Assembly: GCF_040105105.1 (NCBI RefSeq)
Contig: NZ_CP157680.1
Span: 1-59,045 of the forward strand
Source of the DNA: Polaromonas hydrogenivorans
Lineage (GTDB): Bacteria; Pseudomonadota; Gammaproteobacteria; Burkholderiales; Burkholderiaceae_C
Direction of reading: 5' to 3'
Length of the DNA stretch: 59,045 nucleotides
Position 1 is the stretch's first letter. Each line of letters starts with the position of its first letter. The position numbers and the translations under genes are program-made. The notes beneath the pieces are model-generated. The model worked only from the letters and a program-made list of their open reading frames with translations, had not been told where the DNA came from and searched no databases. Of the stretch, positions 34,478 to 42,212 are shown piece after piece.

Positions 34478-34640
34478 TTACGATTTTTTAAGTGTGAACG
34501 TGAATTTAACCACATAGTGAATCGGCTCGTTTTTCCTAGCAAGCCACTGAAATATCTCGAAGCGAAGTTCGCGATTGGCAGGCTCAATCGATAATTTGAG
34601 AAAAATTATTTTTTCACCTGAGACAAGCCAAAACCACATC
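34478..34640 (-). pseudogene. Truncated gene upstream of the HELIH gene
   Basis: The minus frame reads KIIFLKLSIEPANRELRFEI, FQWLARKNEPIHYVVKFTF, then LKKS and stop, 10 bp before the peptidase ATG. It looks like the C-terminus of a real protein and was probably an operon partner. Its N-terminus is replaced by an IS5-type fragment at 34643. Confidence 0.5.
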
Positions 34641-34642
34641 AC

Positions 34643-34776
34643 ATGCGCGGCGCCGACATCTTCTACAGCATTCGCTCGGAACGCCAACTCATGGAGCAGG
34701 CCCAGTACAACCTGCTGTACCACTGATTGATCGGCTTGGCCATGACCATGAACGAGGCGGCGTGGGTGCCCTGCTT
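34643..34776 (+). pseudogene. IS5-family transposase fragment
   Basis: Reads MRGADIFYSIRSERQLMEQA, QYNLLYH, stop, LIGLAMTMNEAAWVP, the SIRSERQL...YNLLFRWF stretch of IS5-type transposases. One in-frame stop replaces the conserved tryptophan, and both ends are missing. Confidence 0.75.
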
Positions 34777-35040
34777 GGGGCAGTCTCAGGAATGGAATTT
34801 AAATCACTAGCGAAGTTCCTTGCCTATGAAAGTCGGCCCTCTGCAGCCGTTCGGCATTCCCAAAAATCATGTTTTTCGAGTTTCTGTTCCAAGAATGCTT
34901 TTTGAGAAGATTTGGCAGACCTATCGCCCTGTAGAGACATGCTTTCTCACAAAATCTGCTCAAAAATCTTCGTTTCCAATAGAGGCCCAGGCGGCCCACA
35001 TCGCTAACGTGCTTTAAATTTCGTTTTCTAAAGCGGCCTC
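34777..35040. mobile_element. Possible Tn3-derived miniature element
   Basis: Ends 34777-34812 (GGGGCAGTCTCAGGAATGGA...CACTAGCG) and, inverted, 35002-35040 (CGCTAACGTGCTTTAAATTT...GCGGCCTC) both resemble Tn3-type repeats and face each other over 264 bp without a gene, as in TIME elements. The two ends match each other only moderately and there is no 5-bp duplication, so they may be unrelated relics. Confidence 0.4.
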
Positions 35041-35084
35041 AATAACTTCTTCTTGCAATCACGTTTTTGGTATCAAACCTGTTA

Positions 35085-35190
35085 CATTTAGCTTGGAGGG
35101 GCGGGTTCAAGCAGCTGTCTTGCACGGCGGACCTGATAACAAACGGGATTTCCTGTTGGGGTGATGAGCCCCTGGTCCTGAAAAGGGCGA
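35085..35190 (+). ncRNA. Structured leader/ncRNA upstream of the RT operon
   Basis: GGACC (35129-35133) pairs with GGTCC (35174-35178) and encloses GGGG-TGATGAG-CCCC (35158-35172) and a weaker AACAAACGGG/TTTCCTGTT hairpin, giving a three-way junction. GCTTG/CAAGC at 35091-35112 adds another stem. Defence RTs commonly use a neighbouring ncRNA as template, so this gap is the natural candidate. Boundaries are approximate. Confidence 0.45.
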
Positions 35191-35224
35191 TTTACTTACT
35201 TCTCAATTCTCGTCCCTCCACTTT

Positions 35225-35770
35225 ATGCACAAATTTGACGATATCTGGTTCACGTTCAAAGCACGTATTGCGGCTGAACTTCGCCTCAAAAATAATGACC
35301 TACATTCGCAGATTCTACTCGTTTGGTACGCGATAGTGTCTTCAACCGCAAACATCGTCGCGCTGCGTTATGGAAAATTTGCAGGGCCAGACACCGACAT
35401 TTACACTGCGGTTTTATCCGTTGCGCTCCTCGCAATCTCGATGCTTGTTTCGAGTCGAGATTATCGAGGTCGTGCATTGCAGTTGCGGACCAATCACATT
35501 GCATTAAAGCTTTTTTACGACGAATTGCAGGCAGGCACTATAAGTGCCGTTGATAAACCTAAAATCTACTCGAGACTACTTTCGGAATGCGAGAATCATT
35601 CATCTTACGATGATCGTTATTTTCGGATATTCAATCGGGCTGGTTTGGAGGGCAGATTTCCTACGAAGCTGGATTGGTTTTTTATGCTGATCATGTGTGG
35701 TGGTCGGATCAGCGGAGTATTAATTCTTTATCTATTGCCGCTCTCTGTGTTTTGGATCAGAATTGATTAA
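35225..35770 (+). CDS. SLATT-type membrane protein associated with an RT
   Basis: 181 residues. After an amphipathic start (MHKFDDIWFTFKARIAAELR) come two membrane helices at about 25-48 and 58-80 (TAVLSVALLAISMLVSSRDY), a cytoplasmic stretch with RTNHIALKLFYDEL, and a C-terminal membrane helix at 151-178. The layout and the SSRDYRGRALQLR segment fit SLATT proteins, proposed pore-forming effectors of nucleotide-linked defence. It overlaps the RT gene by 8 bp. Low GC and AT-rich codons mark recent transfer. Confidence 0.75.
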   Translation: MHKFDDIWFTFKARIAAELRLKNNDLHSQILLVWYAIVSSTANIVALRYGKFAGPDTDIYTAVLSVALLAISMLVSSRDYRGRALQLRTNHIALKLFYDELQAGTISAVDKPKIYSRLLSECENHSSYDDRYFRIFNRAGLEGRFPTKLDWFFMLIMCGGRISGVLILYLLPLSVFWIRID

Positions 35771-37127
35771 AATTAATGCTGCCAAAAAATTCAGAGAGCA
35801 TTTTTCTGAAACATCTATCAAATCAGTCTATGAGACCAAAATTCTTGGGACGCGAGCCATCGGACTTGATAGGGTAGATGCGCACAACTTTGCGTCCAAA
35901 CTTGCTGCCGAAACTACGCTTATTTCCAAAAAGGTATTAGCAAGCACCTACAGGTTCACCAAATACAAAGAGAAGCTAATCTCGAAAGGTGCGGGCAAAT
36001 CGCCTCGACAATTATCTATCCCTACAATTCGGGATCGGTTGACGCTTAAGATTCTCTGCGATTATCTTTTTACTGTCTTCCCAAAGTCGAAGCCGCATCT
36101 TCCTCAAGAACTGATAGGAGACCTTCGCAACGCGATTGACTCTAACAAGTATAGCTATTTTATTAAGATTGACCTGAAGGATTTTTATCCTTCTATTAAT
36201 CATAAGTTGCTGCTTTCCAAGCTGTACAAAAGAGTGCGAATTGCTCCATTTCGAAATTTAATTAATAGTGCGCTGGAAAATCCAACGGTTCCGGAAACCA
36301 ACACCAAAAGTACTGCTGCGAACAGCCAAGGTGTAGCGCAAGGCCTGTCCATATCGAATGTCTTGGCAGAGATATTCATGATGGATATCGATGAAAAGAT
36401 TGGGGGCCTTGCCCCGATATGCGTGAGATTCGTAGATGACATCATCATTCTGACCAACGCAGAACCCGTTGCAGTATGTAAAGATGTTTGCGAAATTCTC
36501 CGTAAAGCAAAGTTGAATCCTCATCCTCTCGATGCGCTTGGGTCAAAAACACAGGTTGGGCAAGTGTCGAATGGACTCGACTTTTTAGGTTACTCATTGA
36601 GGCCAAAAACCGTATCTGTGCGAAGGAGCAGTCTCACAAATTTCGAAAGTTCTTTGGTCAGCGTTTTTACGGAGTACAAGCATAGATTCCGAAACGCAAA
36701 GGATGTGGCGGAGAAAGATTCAGCGCTCGCGAGGTTCAGATGGGCGCTCAATCTCAAGCTGACTGGTTGTATTTATAAGAATCAGCGTTTTGGCTGGGTC
36801 TTTTATTACTCGCAGATCAATGATTTAAGCGTTCTTCGTCGCATCGACAACACCGTCAGCCTGTTGTGCAAGCGCTTTGATGTCACCGTACCTCCAAATC
36901 CGAAGCGCGCACTGAAGGCGTTCTATGAGTCCAAGAGGACCGACAAGGAAAGTCACTGGTACATTCCAAACTACGACTGCATCACTGTGGCGAAGATGCG
37001 GAAGTTTCTTACCGAAATCGGGTACAAGGTGGGCGGCTTCCCCGATATAGAAGTAGGATTTATTTTCCACCGATTGGTGCGACGCGCGACGCGAAGTCTT
37101 GAAAAAGACGTCGCCAGCTTCTCTTGA
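35763..37127 (+). CDS. Reverse transcriptase of a defence (UG/DRT) type
   Basis: 454 residues. RT motifs: RQLSIPTIRDRLTLKILCDY, SYFIKIDLKDFYPSINHKLL at about 131-150, QGLSISNVLAEIFMMDID at 193-210 and the active site CVRFVDDIIIL near 220-230 (FVDD in place of YADD). GLDFLGYSLRPK follows. No maturase X domain with splicing motifs and no HNH, so it is not a group II intron RT. The start is TTG at 35763, overlapping the SLATT stop. SLATT plus RT matches defence RT systems such as those reported as DRT10; that subtype label is tentative. Confidence 0.85.
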   Translation: MIKINAAKKFREHFSETSIKSVYETKILGTRAIGLDRVDAHNFASKLAAETTLISKKVLASTYRFTKYKEKLISKGAGKSPRQLSIPTIRDRLTLKILCDYLFTVFPKSKPHLPQELIGDLRNAIDSNKYSYFIKIDLKDFYPSINHKLLLSKLYKRVRIAPFRNLINSALENPTVPETNTKSTAANSQGVAQGLSISNVLAEIFMMDIDEKIGGLAPICVRFVDDIIILTNAEPVAVCKDVCEILRKAKLNPHPLDALGSKTQVGQVSNGLDFLGYSLRPKTVSVRRSSLTNFESSLVSVFTEYKHRFRNAKDVAEKDSALARFRWALNLKLTGCIYKNQRFGWVFYYSQINDLSVLRRIDNTVSLLCKRFDVTVPPNPKRALKAFYESKRTDKESHWYIPNYDCITVAKMRKFLTEIGYKVGGFPDIEVGFIFHRLVRRATRSLEKDVASFS

Positions 37128-37159
37128 GTTGCAATCTATGGCGATGATGCACCAAAGAA

Positions 37160-37184
37160 AAAGCGCCCTTGAGGCGCTTTTTTT
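37160..37184 (+). terminator. Terminator of the SLATT-RT operon
   Basis: AAAGCGCC-CTTGA-GGCGCTTTTTTTAT, an 8-bp GC-rich stem with a T run, 33 bp after the RT stop. Confidence 0.93.
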
Positions 37185-37478
37185 ATGGCCGTTGGCCGGT
37201 TGGTTCCGATAAATCCTTTTTTATCGGGGGTTGATGGGCTTGGAAATAGCCAGGAGCCGGCGCCACGGGCGGGCTCGGCAAGGGCCGGTCTGGACGGGAC
37301 GTTAATGACGCCTGAGCAGCGATAGCAGACATCAACTGGCGGGTGATCTTCGCCGTGGTTAAGCGCTGCCTTCCAAAGCTCGCTTCTTGCAGTGCTGCCG
37401 CAACCTCACGTTGATAGAACTACCACTGGCGGTAATTTATCAATTTGTTACCATTGTTGCCAAAATGAATAAACCTAT
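37185..37478. promoter_or_regulatory. Gap with probable promoter of the TIR operon
   Basis: No gene. A possible promoter is TTGATA (37412-37417) with TAATTT about 16 bp downstream; TTGATA and TATCAA also form an inverted repeat around it. Ahead of it the sequence has no recognisable feature. Confidence 0.4.
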
Positions 37479-37982
37479 ATGGCGCTAGCCCAATCCGAAC
37501 TCCAACAGGCCTCACAGCGACAGCCGCTATGGAAGTATCGGCCGCATACCGGCCGACAACGCACCGCGTTTCTTTGCCATAGCCATAAGGACAGCGTCCT
37601 GGCCGAGGGCCTTCAGGTCTTGCTTGCCGAGCAAGGTGTTGAGTTGTACATCGACTGGAAGGACGCGACGATGCCCGAGCGTCCCAACCGGGAGACTGCC
37701 GAGCGCATCCAGCTTCGAATCAAGACTTGTGACTGGGTTCTTTTCTTGGCCACGGGCAACTCGATGAGTTCTCGCTGGTGCCCTTGGGAACTGGGCTACG
37801 CCGACGGGATGAAACAGTTGGACCGGATCGCAATTGTGCCGACCCTAGATGCTGTGACCACCCATGGCAACGAGTATCTCCACCTGTACCGGCGTGTTGA
37901 TCTCAGCGCCGCCGGAGAATTGCTATGGGTGCCGCCCAATAGCAATCAAGGCCAATACGTCCGGTCGATTCCTTTTTTGTAG
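37479..37982 (+). CDS. TIR-domain protein 1
   Basis: 167 residues, a single TIR domain: RTAFLCHSHKDSVLAEGLQV at about 28-47, VELYIDWKDATMP and WVLFLATGNSMSSRWCPWEL near 85-104. The glutamate of WCPWELGYADG is the expected NADase catalytic residue. First gene of a five-gene operon (37479-40624) with gaps of 2-17 bp or overlaps. TIR proteins in bacterial immunity consume NAD or make cyclic ADP-ribose signals. No clear ribosome site. Confidence 0.85.
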   Translation: MALAQSELQQASQRQPLWKYRPHTGRQRTAFLCHSHKDSVLAEGLQVLLAEQGVELYIDWKDATMPERPNRETAERIQLRIKTCDWVLFLATGNSMSSRWCPWELGYADGMKQLDRIAIVPTLDAVTTHGNEYLHLYRRVDLSAAGELLWVPPNSNQGQYVRSIPFL

Positions 37983-37990
37983 AGGACGTC

Positions 37991-39127
37991 GTGGCGCTAT
38001 ATCAATGTTTACTGCTGGGCGCACCGACGCCCGAGCAAGCCGCATCATTCTCGGCGACGTTTGATGAGTGTCTTGGCCTATTCGGGCTGCAGCTTGGCCG
38101 CGACTACACCCTCGACCGAGGGATCCAAGCGCACTTCAGTGAGGTGACAGCAACGGTGGCGGTCTTCTTTGGCGCCGAGGGCGCTGAGTACACTGAAGCC
38201 ACCGTTCTGACCCGGCTCGGTGTGCCGGTGGTGCCGGTGGTTTCAACGGCCGCGCGAGTTGGTGCAGAGTTGCCGCCATCGCTGCGCAATATCAATGCGC
38301 TAATCTCTGATCCGGCCGATTCAGCGCTGCGCCGAGTCGCCAGCGCAGCTCTGCAGTGCCTGGGGCTGCTGCCCGCGCAACGCCGCGTGTTCGTCAGCTA
38401 TAGGCGAGAAGAGTCCGCAGATGTTGCCCTTCAACTTTTCGAGGCGCTCTCCGCCCGGCATTTTGATGTTTTCTTGGACACGCATTCAGTCTCAGTCGCG
38501 GCGGAGTTTCAGGCCGCCTTGTGGCATCGCCTGTGCGATTCGGATGTGCTGGTCATGCTCGACACACCAGGATATTTCAACAGCCGCTGGACGACGGTTG
38601 AGTGGGGACGCGCGGTTGCCAAGCACATCTCGATGTTGCAACTGGTGTGGCCAGACCATAAACCATCGCGGCACTCACGCTTGGCTACGTTGAAGCGTCT
38701 CAGCACCGATGACTTCGTCGGGACGCGCCTGAGCGCCACAGTGGTCAGTGACGTCGCCCTCGAACTAGAGCGTGTTCGGAGCCGCAGCGTGGCGCTGCGT
38801 CACGCGAACTTAGTGGGTATCCTGCGCACCGCCATTGAGGATCTGGGCGGTGCCGTAGAAGGCGTGGGGATGAGGAGATCTGTGCTCTTGAAGTTGCCGT
38901 CGGGCAATCCGCTTGTGGCCTATCCGGTGGTCGGCGTGCCGACGTCGCTCGATGTCCACGAGTGCTTCAACCTCTGTGACACCCGTGCCGCAGCGGTGGT
39001 TTATGACCATCTCGGGATCAGCGACGACTGGGTCCAGCACATGGACTGGCTCGCGCAGCGGGTGGGTGCAGTCAAATGGATTCGCAGCCGAGAGGCCGAC
39101 TGGCAATTGGCAGACATCGAGCTATAG
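37991..39127 (+). CDS. TIR-domain protein 2 with novel flanking domains
   Basis: 378 residues, GTG start after AGAGGA. Residues 1-125 form an alpha/beta domain (YQCLLLGAPTPEQAASFSAT, ATVAVFFGAEGAEYTEATVL) that I cannot name. A TIR domain spans about 134-260: RVFVSYRREESADVALQLFE, FDVFLDTHSV, SRWTTVEWGRAV with the catalytic-type glutamate. The last 110 residues (LLKLPSGNPLVAYPVVGVPT, DVHECFNLCDTRAAAVVYDH) are unknown. Likely a signalling or effector TIR with its own sensor domains. Confidence 0.8.
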   Translation: MALYQCLLLGAPTPEQAASFSATFDECLGLFGLQLGRDYTLDRGIQAHFSEVTATVAVFFGAEGAEYTEATVLTRLGVPVVPVVSTAARVGAELPPSLRNINALISDPADSALRRVASAALQCLGLLPAQRRVFVSYRREESADVALQLFEALSARHFDVFLDTHSVSVAAEFQAALWHRLCDSDVLVMLDTPGYFNSRWTTVEWGRAVAKHISMLQLVWPDHKPSRHSRLATLKRLSTDDFVGTRLSATVVSDVALELERVRSRSVALRHANLVGILRTAIEDLGGAVEGVGMRRSVLLKLPSGNPLVAYPVVGVPTSLDVHECFNLCDTRAAAVVYDHLGISDDWVQHMDWLAQRVGAVKWIRSREADWQLADIEL

Positions 39128-39129
39128 CC

Positions 39130-39720
39130 ATGGGCGCGATTTTCCTTTCAGCCAGCGTGCCTACGAGACCACCGTTCGATACGGATTCCCGCCCGCAGGA
39201 AATCCAAGCGGTGATCAATGCGCTCGCCCAAGTCGCCTTGGGTAGGAAGAAGCTGGTGTGGGGTGGCCATCCGGCTATCACGCCGCTTTTGTGGGCTGCC
39301 GCACAGTCGGTCGGCGTCGAGTACGCCACGGCCGTTGCGCTCTTTCAGAGCCGGTTCTTCAAGGACGAGGACTTCCCGCAGGAGAACAAGCATTTCGCGA
39401 ACGTCACCTATGTCGACCCGGTGCCTGGCGACTTGACCAACAGCCTGAAGGCCATGCGCCAAGCGATGATTAACTCGACCGAGTTCGACGCGGCGGTGTT
39501 CGTCGGAGGCATGGAGGGCATCAGGGACGAGTACGACATGTTCGCTGCCACTTGGCCGAACGCCACCTGCATTCCGATCGCACAGACCGGTGGCGCAGCA
39601 TATCGACTTGCCCTTGATATCGGGTACCAGCCACCCGGCGACGTGGCGCCGCTGGACTTCGTCGCGCTGCTCTATCGTGAACTCAAAATTCGTCCTCGCC
39701 AAAAGCGAGAACTCAAGTAG
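39130..39720 (+). CDS. SLOG-domain protein
   Basis: 196 residues. GRKKLVWGGHPAITPLLWAA and AAVFVGGMEGIRDEYDMF are typical of Rossmann-like SLOG domains, which bind nucleotide-derived ligands such as ADP-ribose products; PIAQTGGAAYRLAL is the third loop. In Thoeris the SLOG domain of ThsA reads the TIR-made signal; here it is a free protein. Only 2 bp separate it from the previous stop. An ATG at 39076 inside the previous gene is rejected. Confidence 0.75.
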   Translation: MGAIFLSASVPTRPPFDTDSRPQEIQAVINALAQVALGRKKLVWGGHPAITPLLWAAAQSVGVEYATAVALFQSRFFKDEDFPQENKHFANVTYVDPVPGDLTNSLKAMRQAMINSTEFDAAVFVGGMEGIRDEYDMFAATWPNATCIPIAQTGGAAYRLALDIGYQPPGDVAPLDFVALLYRELKIRPRQKRELK

Positions 39721-39737
39721 ATCCTTAGGAGGAAATC

Positions 39738-40217
39738 ATGGCCAAGGTCCCGGTGTTTTACAGCTTCCACTTCAACAACGACGTCATGCGCGTCCAACAG
39801 ATCCGTAACATGGGCATGATCGACGGCAATGAGCCCGTCTCGAAGAATGACTGGGAGACGGTAAAGAAAAGTGGTAGCGCGGCGATCGAGAAGTGGATCG
39901 ATGACAACATGAAGTACAAGCGCTGCGTCGTCGTGTTGATCGGGACCGACACGAACGAGCGTCCATGGGTTATTCACGAGATCAAGAAGGCTTGGGAAGA
40001 CGGTCGGGGCCTGCTAGGCATTCACATCCACAACCTCAACTGCCCCAACAACGGAACCTGCTCGAAGGGAAAAAATCCTTTTCATCAGTTTACGTTCAAG
40101 AAGAATGGGGTCGTCGTCGTTCCGCCGGTGTACGATCCGCCCGCAAGCAACGCGTACAACCACATCAAGAACAACTTGGCTGCCTGGGTCGATGCCGCAA
40201 TCGCGCTGCGCAAATGA
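39738..40217 (+). CDS. ThsB-like TIR protein (MTH538/DUF1863 type)
   Basis: 159 residues. VPVFYSFHFNNDVMRVQQIR, KYKRCVVVLIGTDTNERPWV then IHEIKKAWEDGRGLLGIHIH match the TIR-like fold of Thoeris ThsB, with the WVIHEI glutamate in the catalytic position. AGGAGG lies 5 bp before the ATG, the best ribosome site of the operon. In Thoeris, ThsB senses phage and makes a cyclic ADP-ribose isomer. Confidence 0.85.
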   Translation: MAKVPVFYSFHFNNDVMRVQQIRNMGMIDGNEPVSKNDWETVKKSGSAAIEKWIDDNMKYKRCVVVLIGTDTNERPWVIHEIKKAWEDGRGLLGIHIHNLNCPNNGTCSKGKNPFHQFTFKKNGVVVVPPVYDPPASNAYNHIKNNLAAWVDAAIALRK

Positions 40218-40624
40218 CGGACACCCCTAATAAGCACAAGCATCTTGAGTTTATCCAGGCATCCATCAACCGAATGTCTGGCAATCTGTTTCTGCTCAAG
40301 GGGTGGAGCATCACCCTGATTGCAGCTTTATTCGCACTGGCCGCGAAGGATACTAACAAGGCCTACATCCTGATCGCCTATTTCCCGCTGTTTATTTTCT
40401 GGGCTCTCGACGGCTACTTCTTGAGCCAGGAGCGCAGATTCCGTGCCTTATACGAGCATGTGCGCAAGCTCAGAGAAGAAGATATCGACTTCTCGATGGA
40501 GACGGGCTCTTTCCGCACTGACCCCCGAACGAACTGGATGGCGGCGATAAGGTCGCGCACGCTGACTATCTACTACGCTGGGCTGGCCGTCGTCATGCTG
40601 GCCTTGGCCCCGTTCATTCGATAA
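40214..40624 (+). CDS. Small membrane protein, putative effector of the TIR operon
   Basis: 136 residues. Membrane helices at about 24-44 (LFLLKGWSITLIAALFALAA), 50-70 (ILIAYFPLFIFWALDGYFL) and 114-133, with a charged helix between (QERRFRALYEHVRKLREEDI). The layout recalls SLATT/2TM effectors. ATG overlaps the ThsB-like stop (ATGA), so it is translationally coupled. Likely permeabilises the membrane when the TIR signal is made (inference). Confidence 0.75.
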   Translation: MTDTPNKHKHLEFIQASINRMSGNLFLLKGWSITLIAALFALAAKDTNKAYILIAYFPLFIFWALDGYFLSQERRFRALYEHVRKLREEDIDFSMETGSFRTDPRTNWMAAIRSRTLTIYYAGLAVVMLALAPFIR

Positions 40625-40665
40625 GCCGAGGCTGCTCAGCAGAATAAGACCTCAGCAAGGTGACT

Positions 40666-40779
40666 GGCTCAGAACTTGTAAGTTCTGAGCCGGGCTGAAA
40701 AGGCTCATGAAGCTAGGCTCAAAAGACACAAAAACAGGTTAAGAGCCTGGCTTATAGTTGGCCTACTAACTTTTGAGCC
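40666..40779. promoter_or_regulatory. res-like recombination site
   Basis: GGCTCAGAACTT-GT-AAGTTCTGAGCC is a perfect palindrome at 40666-40691. GGCTCA recurs at 40702, and GGCTCAAAAG at 40716-40725 is the inverse of CTTTTGAGCC at 40770-40779. Three subsite-like groups of one motif directly before a serine recombinase gene are the expected layout of its res site. Confidence 0.7.
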
Positions 40780-40783
40780 AAAA

Positions 40784-41374
40784 ATGAGCAACATTGCCTA
40801 CTATCGGGTCTCGACCTCGGACCAGAGCATCGAATCGCAGCGCGCTGTCATGGGCGGCAGGTTTGACGAGGAGTTTGATGATGTCGGGGTCAGCGGCGCC
40901 ATCCTGGCCGCGAAACGGCCGGGCTTTGCCAGGCTGCTGGCCTTCATCCGAAAGGGCGACACGCTGCATGTTTACGCGGTGGACCGGCTCGGGCGCGATG
41001 CTCTGGATGTCCAGTCCACCGTCCGGCTCTTGCTGGCCAAGGGCGTGGCCGTTCACGTGCAGGGCCTGGGCGTGATGGCCAAAGGCGCCGGCGAGTTGAT
41101 CCTGGCCGTGCTGGCACAAGTCGCGGACATGGAGCGCCAGCGCATCGCCGAGCGCACGGCCGCTGGCCGACACGTGGCCCGTGAGTCGCTGACGCGCACC
41201 GGCCTGACACATCGTGGCAAAGAAAGCCTGGGTCGCCCTGTCAAGCTTGACGCTGCCGAGGTGGTCCGCTGGCGCCGAGAGGGCGGCGCCAGCCTGGCCA
41301 AGACGGCCGCGCATTGGGGCATCTCGCTGGCCACGGTCAAGCGTTATTGCAGTCTGTCCAAATCACCAGAATGA
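40784..41374 (+). CDS. Serine recombinase (resolvase/invertase family)
   Basis: 196 residues. IAYYRVSTSDQSIESQRAVM with catalytic Ser, VSGAILAAKRPGFARLLAFI, TLHVYAVDRLGRDALDVQST, and the HTH SLAKTAAHWGISLATVKRY. It differs clearly from the Tn3 TnpR at 1876. With the res-like site upstream and no transposon ends nearby, it probably resolves plasmid multimers, or it is a relic of the element that brought the defence genes. Confidence 0.88.
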   Translation: MSNIAYYRVSTSDQSIESQRAVMGGRFDEEFDDVGVSGAILAAKRPGFARLLAFIRKGDTLHVYAVDRLGRDALDVQSTVRLLLAKGVAVHVQGLGVMAKGAGELILAVLAQVADMERQRIAERTAAGRHVARESLTRTGLTHRGKESLGRPVKLDAAEVVRWRREGGASLAKTAAHWGISLATVKRYCSLSKSPE

Positions 41375-41545
41375 GCGATCTGCACGATGTTCGATTTGGG
41401 GTTTGAGGTGGCAGTGAAACGAAAAACCAGATTGATCACTGAGGGTAAATTCCCCGCCGCGAAGCGTGCGAGTCGGAGTGTCACTGATACCCGGCCCTTT
41501 GGAGATGTTGTTGGTTGACATTTTTTCAAAATAAAAAATTGTAAT

Positions 41546-41574
41546 TTGACATTTGTAAAGTTTTCACATAACCT
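41546..41574 (+). promoter_or_regulatory. Sigma-70 promoter of the QueC-like operon
   Basis: TTGACA (41546-41551), 17-bp spacer, TAACCT (41569-41574), 26 bp before the first ATG in an AT-rich stretch. ACAAGGACAG gives the ribosome site for the gene at 41601. Confidence 0.75.
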
Positions 41575-41600
41575 GCCGTAATTGATGCACAAGGACAGGT

Positions 41601-42212
41601 ATGGCTGAAAACGAAATCTTGGATCTAAAAACTAGCAGTCGCTGGCGGCGCACTCGCGCGGCTTTGGCAAAGCCGGACCTGTCAGTTGCAGCAATGGCCG
41701 AGTGCGCAGCCGATAACCTTCAGTCTGAGCTTCAGCGTTCACTCGCGCAAGTCTTTCGAAAAGGGCAAACATTGCTGACCATCCTCCAAGCGGTTGATGA
41801 GCATCCTTCGGCGATGCGTGCTGCCATCAGAATTTTTCAAGACCAGCAACTCGCCCGAATTGCGCGCGATGCAGCCAAAGCAGCGGTGACAAAAGATATT
41901 TCAACCATTGCCCAGTGTGCTGCAGACATGCTTATCGATGGGCTGATGAAACAAGCCCTGATACTTGCTAACAACAACGGCTGCTTTCAAGATCGTCAGC
42001 GGATTGAGGCACTAGAAAGCGCTTTAACGAATGAGTTTTCCGTTCGCCGCAGCACCTTGGTAGCGGTCATCGAAACATCTCTTCAAGGACAACCTGTGAA
42101 GAAGCTCAAGACGGTAAGAAAAAACCGAATCCCAATGACTGCAGGTGCCGCAGTGCTTATACCGCTCGCAATAGTTAAGAGAGGCGGAAATCATGTCCCA
42201 AGACCGTACTAA
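41601..42212 (+). CDS. Unknown helical protein, first gene of the QueC-like operon
   Basis: 203 residues (MAENEILDLKTSSRWRRTRA). Mostly helical, with CAADNLQSELQRSLAQVF and CAADMLIDGLMKQALILAN forming an internal echo. A basic C-terminal region ends in a short hydrophobic stretch (TAGAAVLIPLAIV). No family recognised. It overlaps the next gene by 20 bp, so their products are probably made together. Confidence 0.65.
   Translation: MAENEILDLKTSSRWRRTRAALAKPDLSVAAMAECAADNLQSELQRSLAQVFRKGQTLLTILQAVDEHPSAMRAAIRIFQDQQLARIARDAAKAAVTKDISTIAQCAADMLIDGLMKQALILANNNGCFQDRQRIEALESALTNEFSVRRSTLVAVIETSLQGQPVKKLKTVRKNRIPMTAGAAVLIPLAIVKRGGNHVPRPY

Noticed and set aside
37479..40624. Calling the operon canonical Thoeris
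   Set aside because: There is a ThsB-like gene but no ThsA with SIR2 or macro effector, and there are two further TIR genes and a separate SLOG protein.
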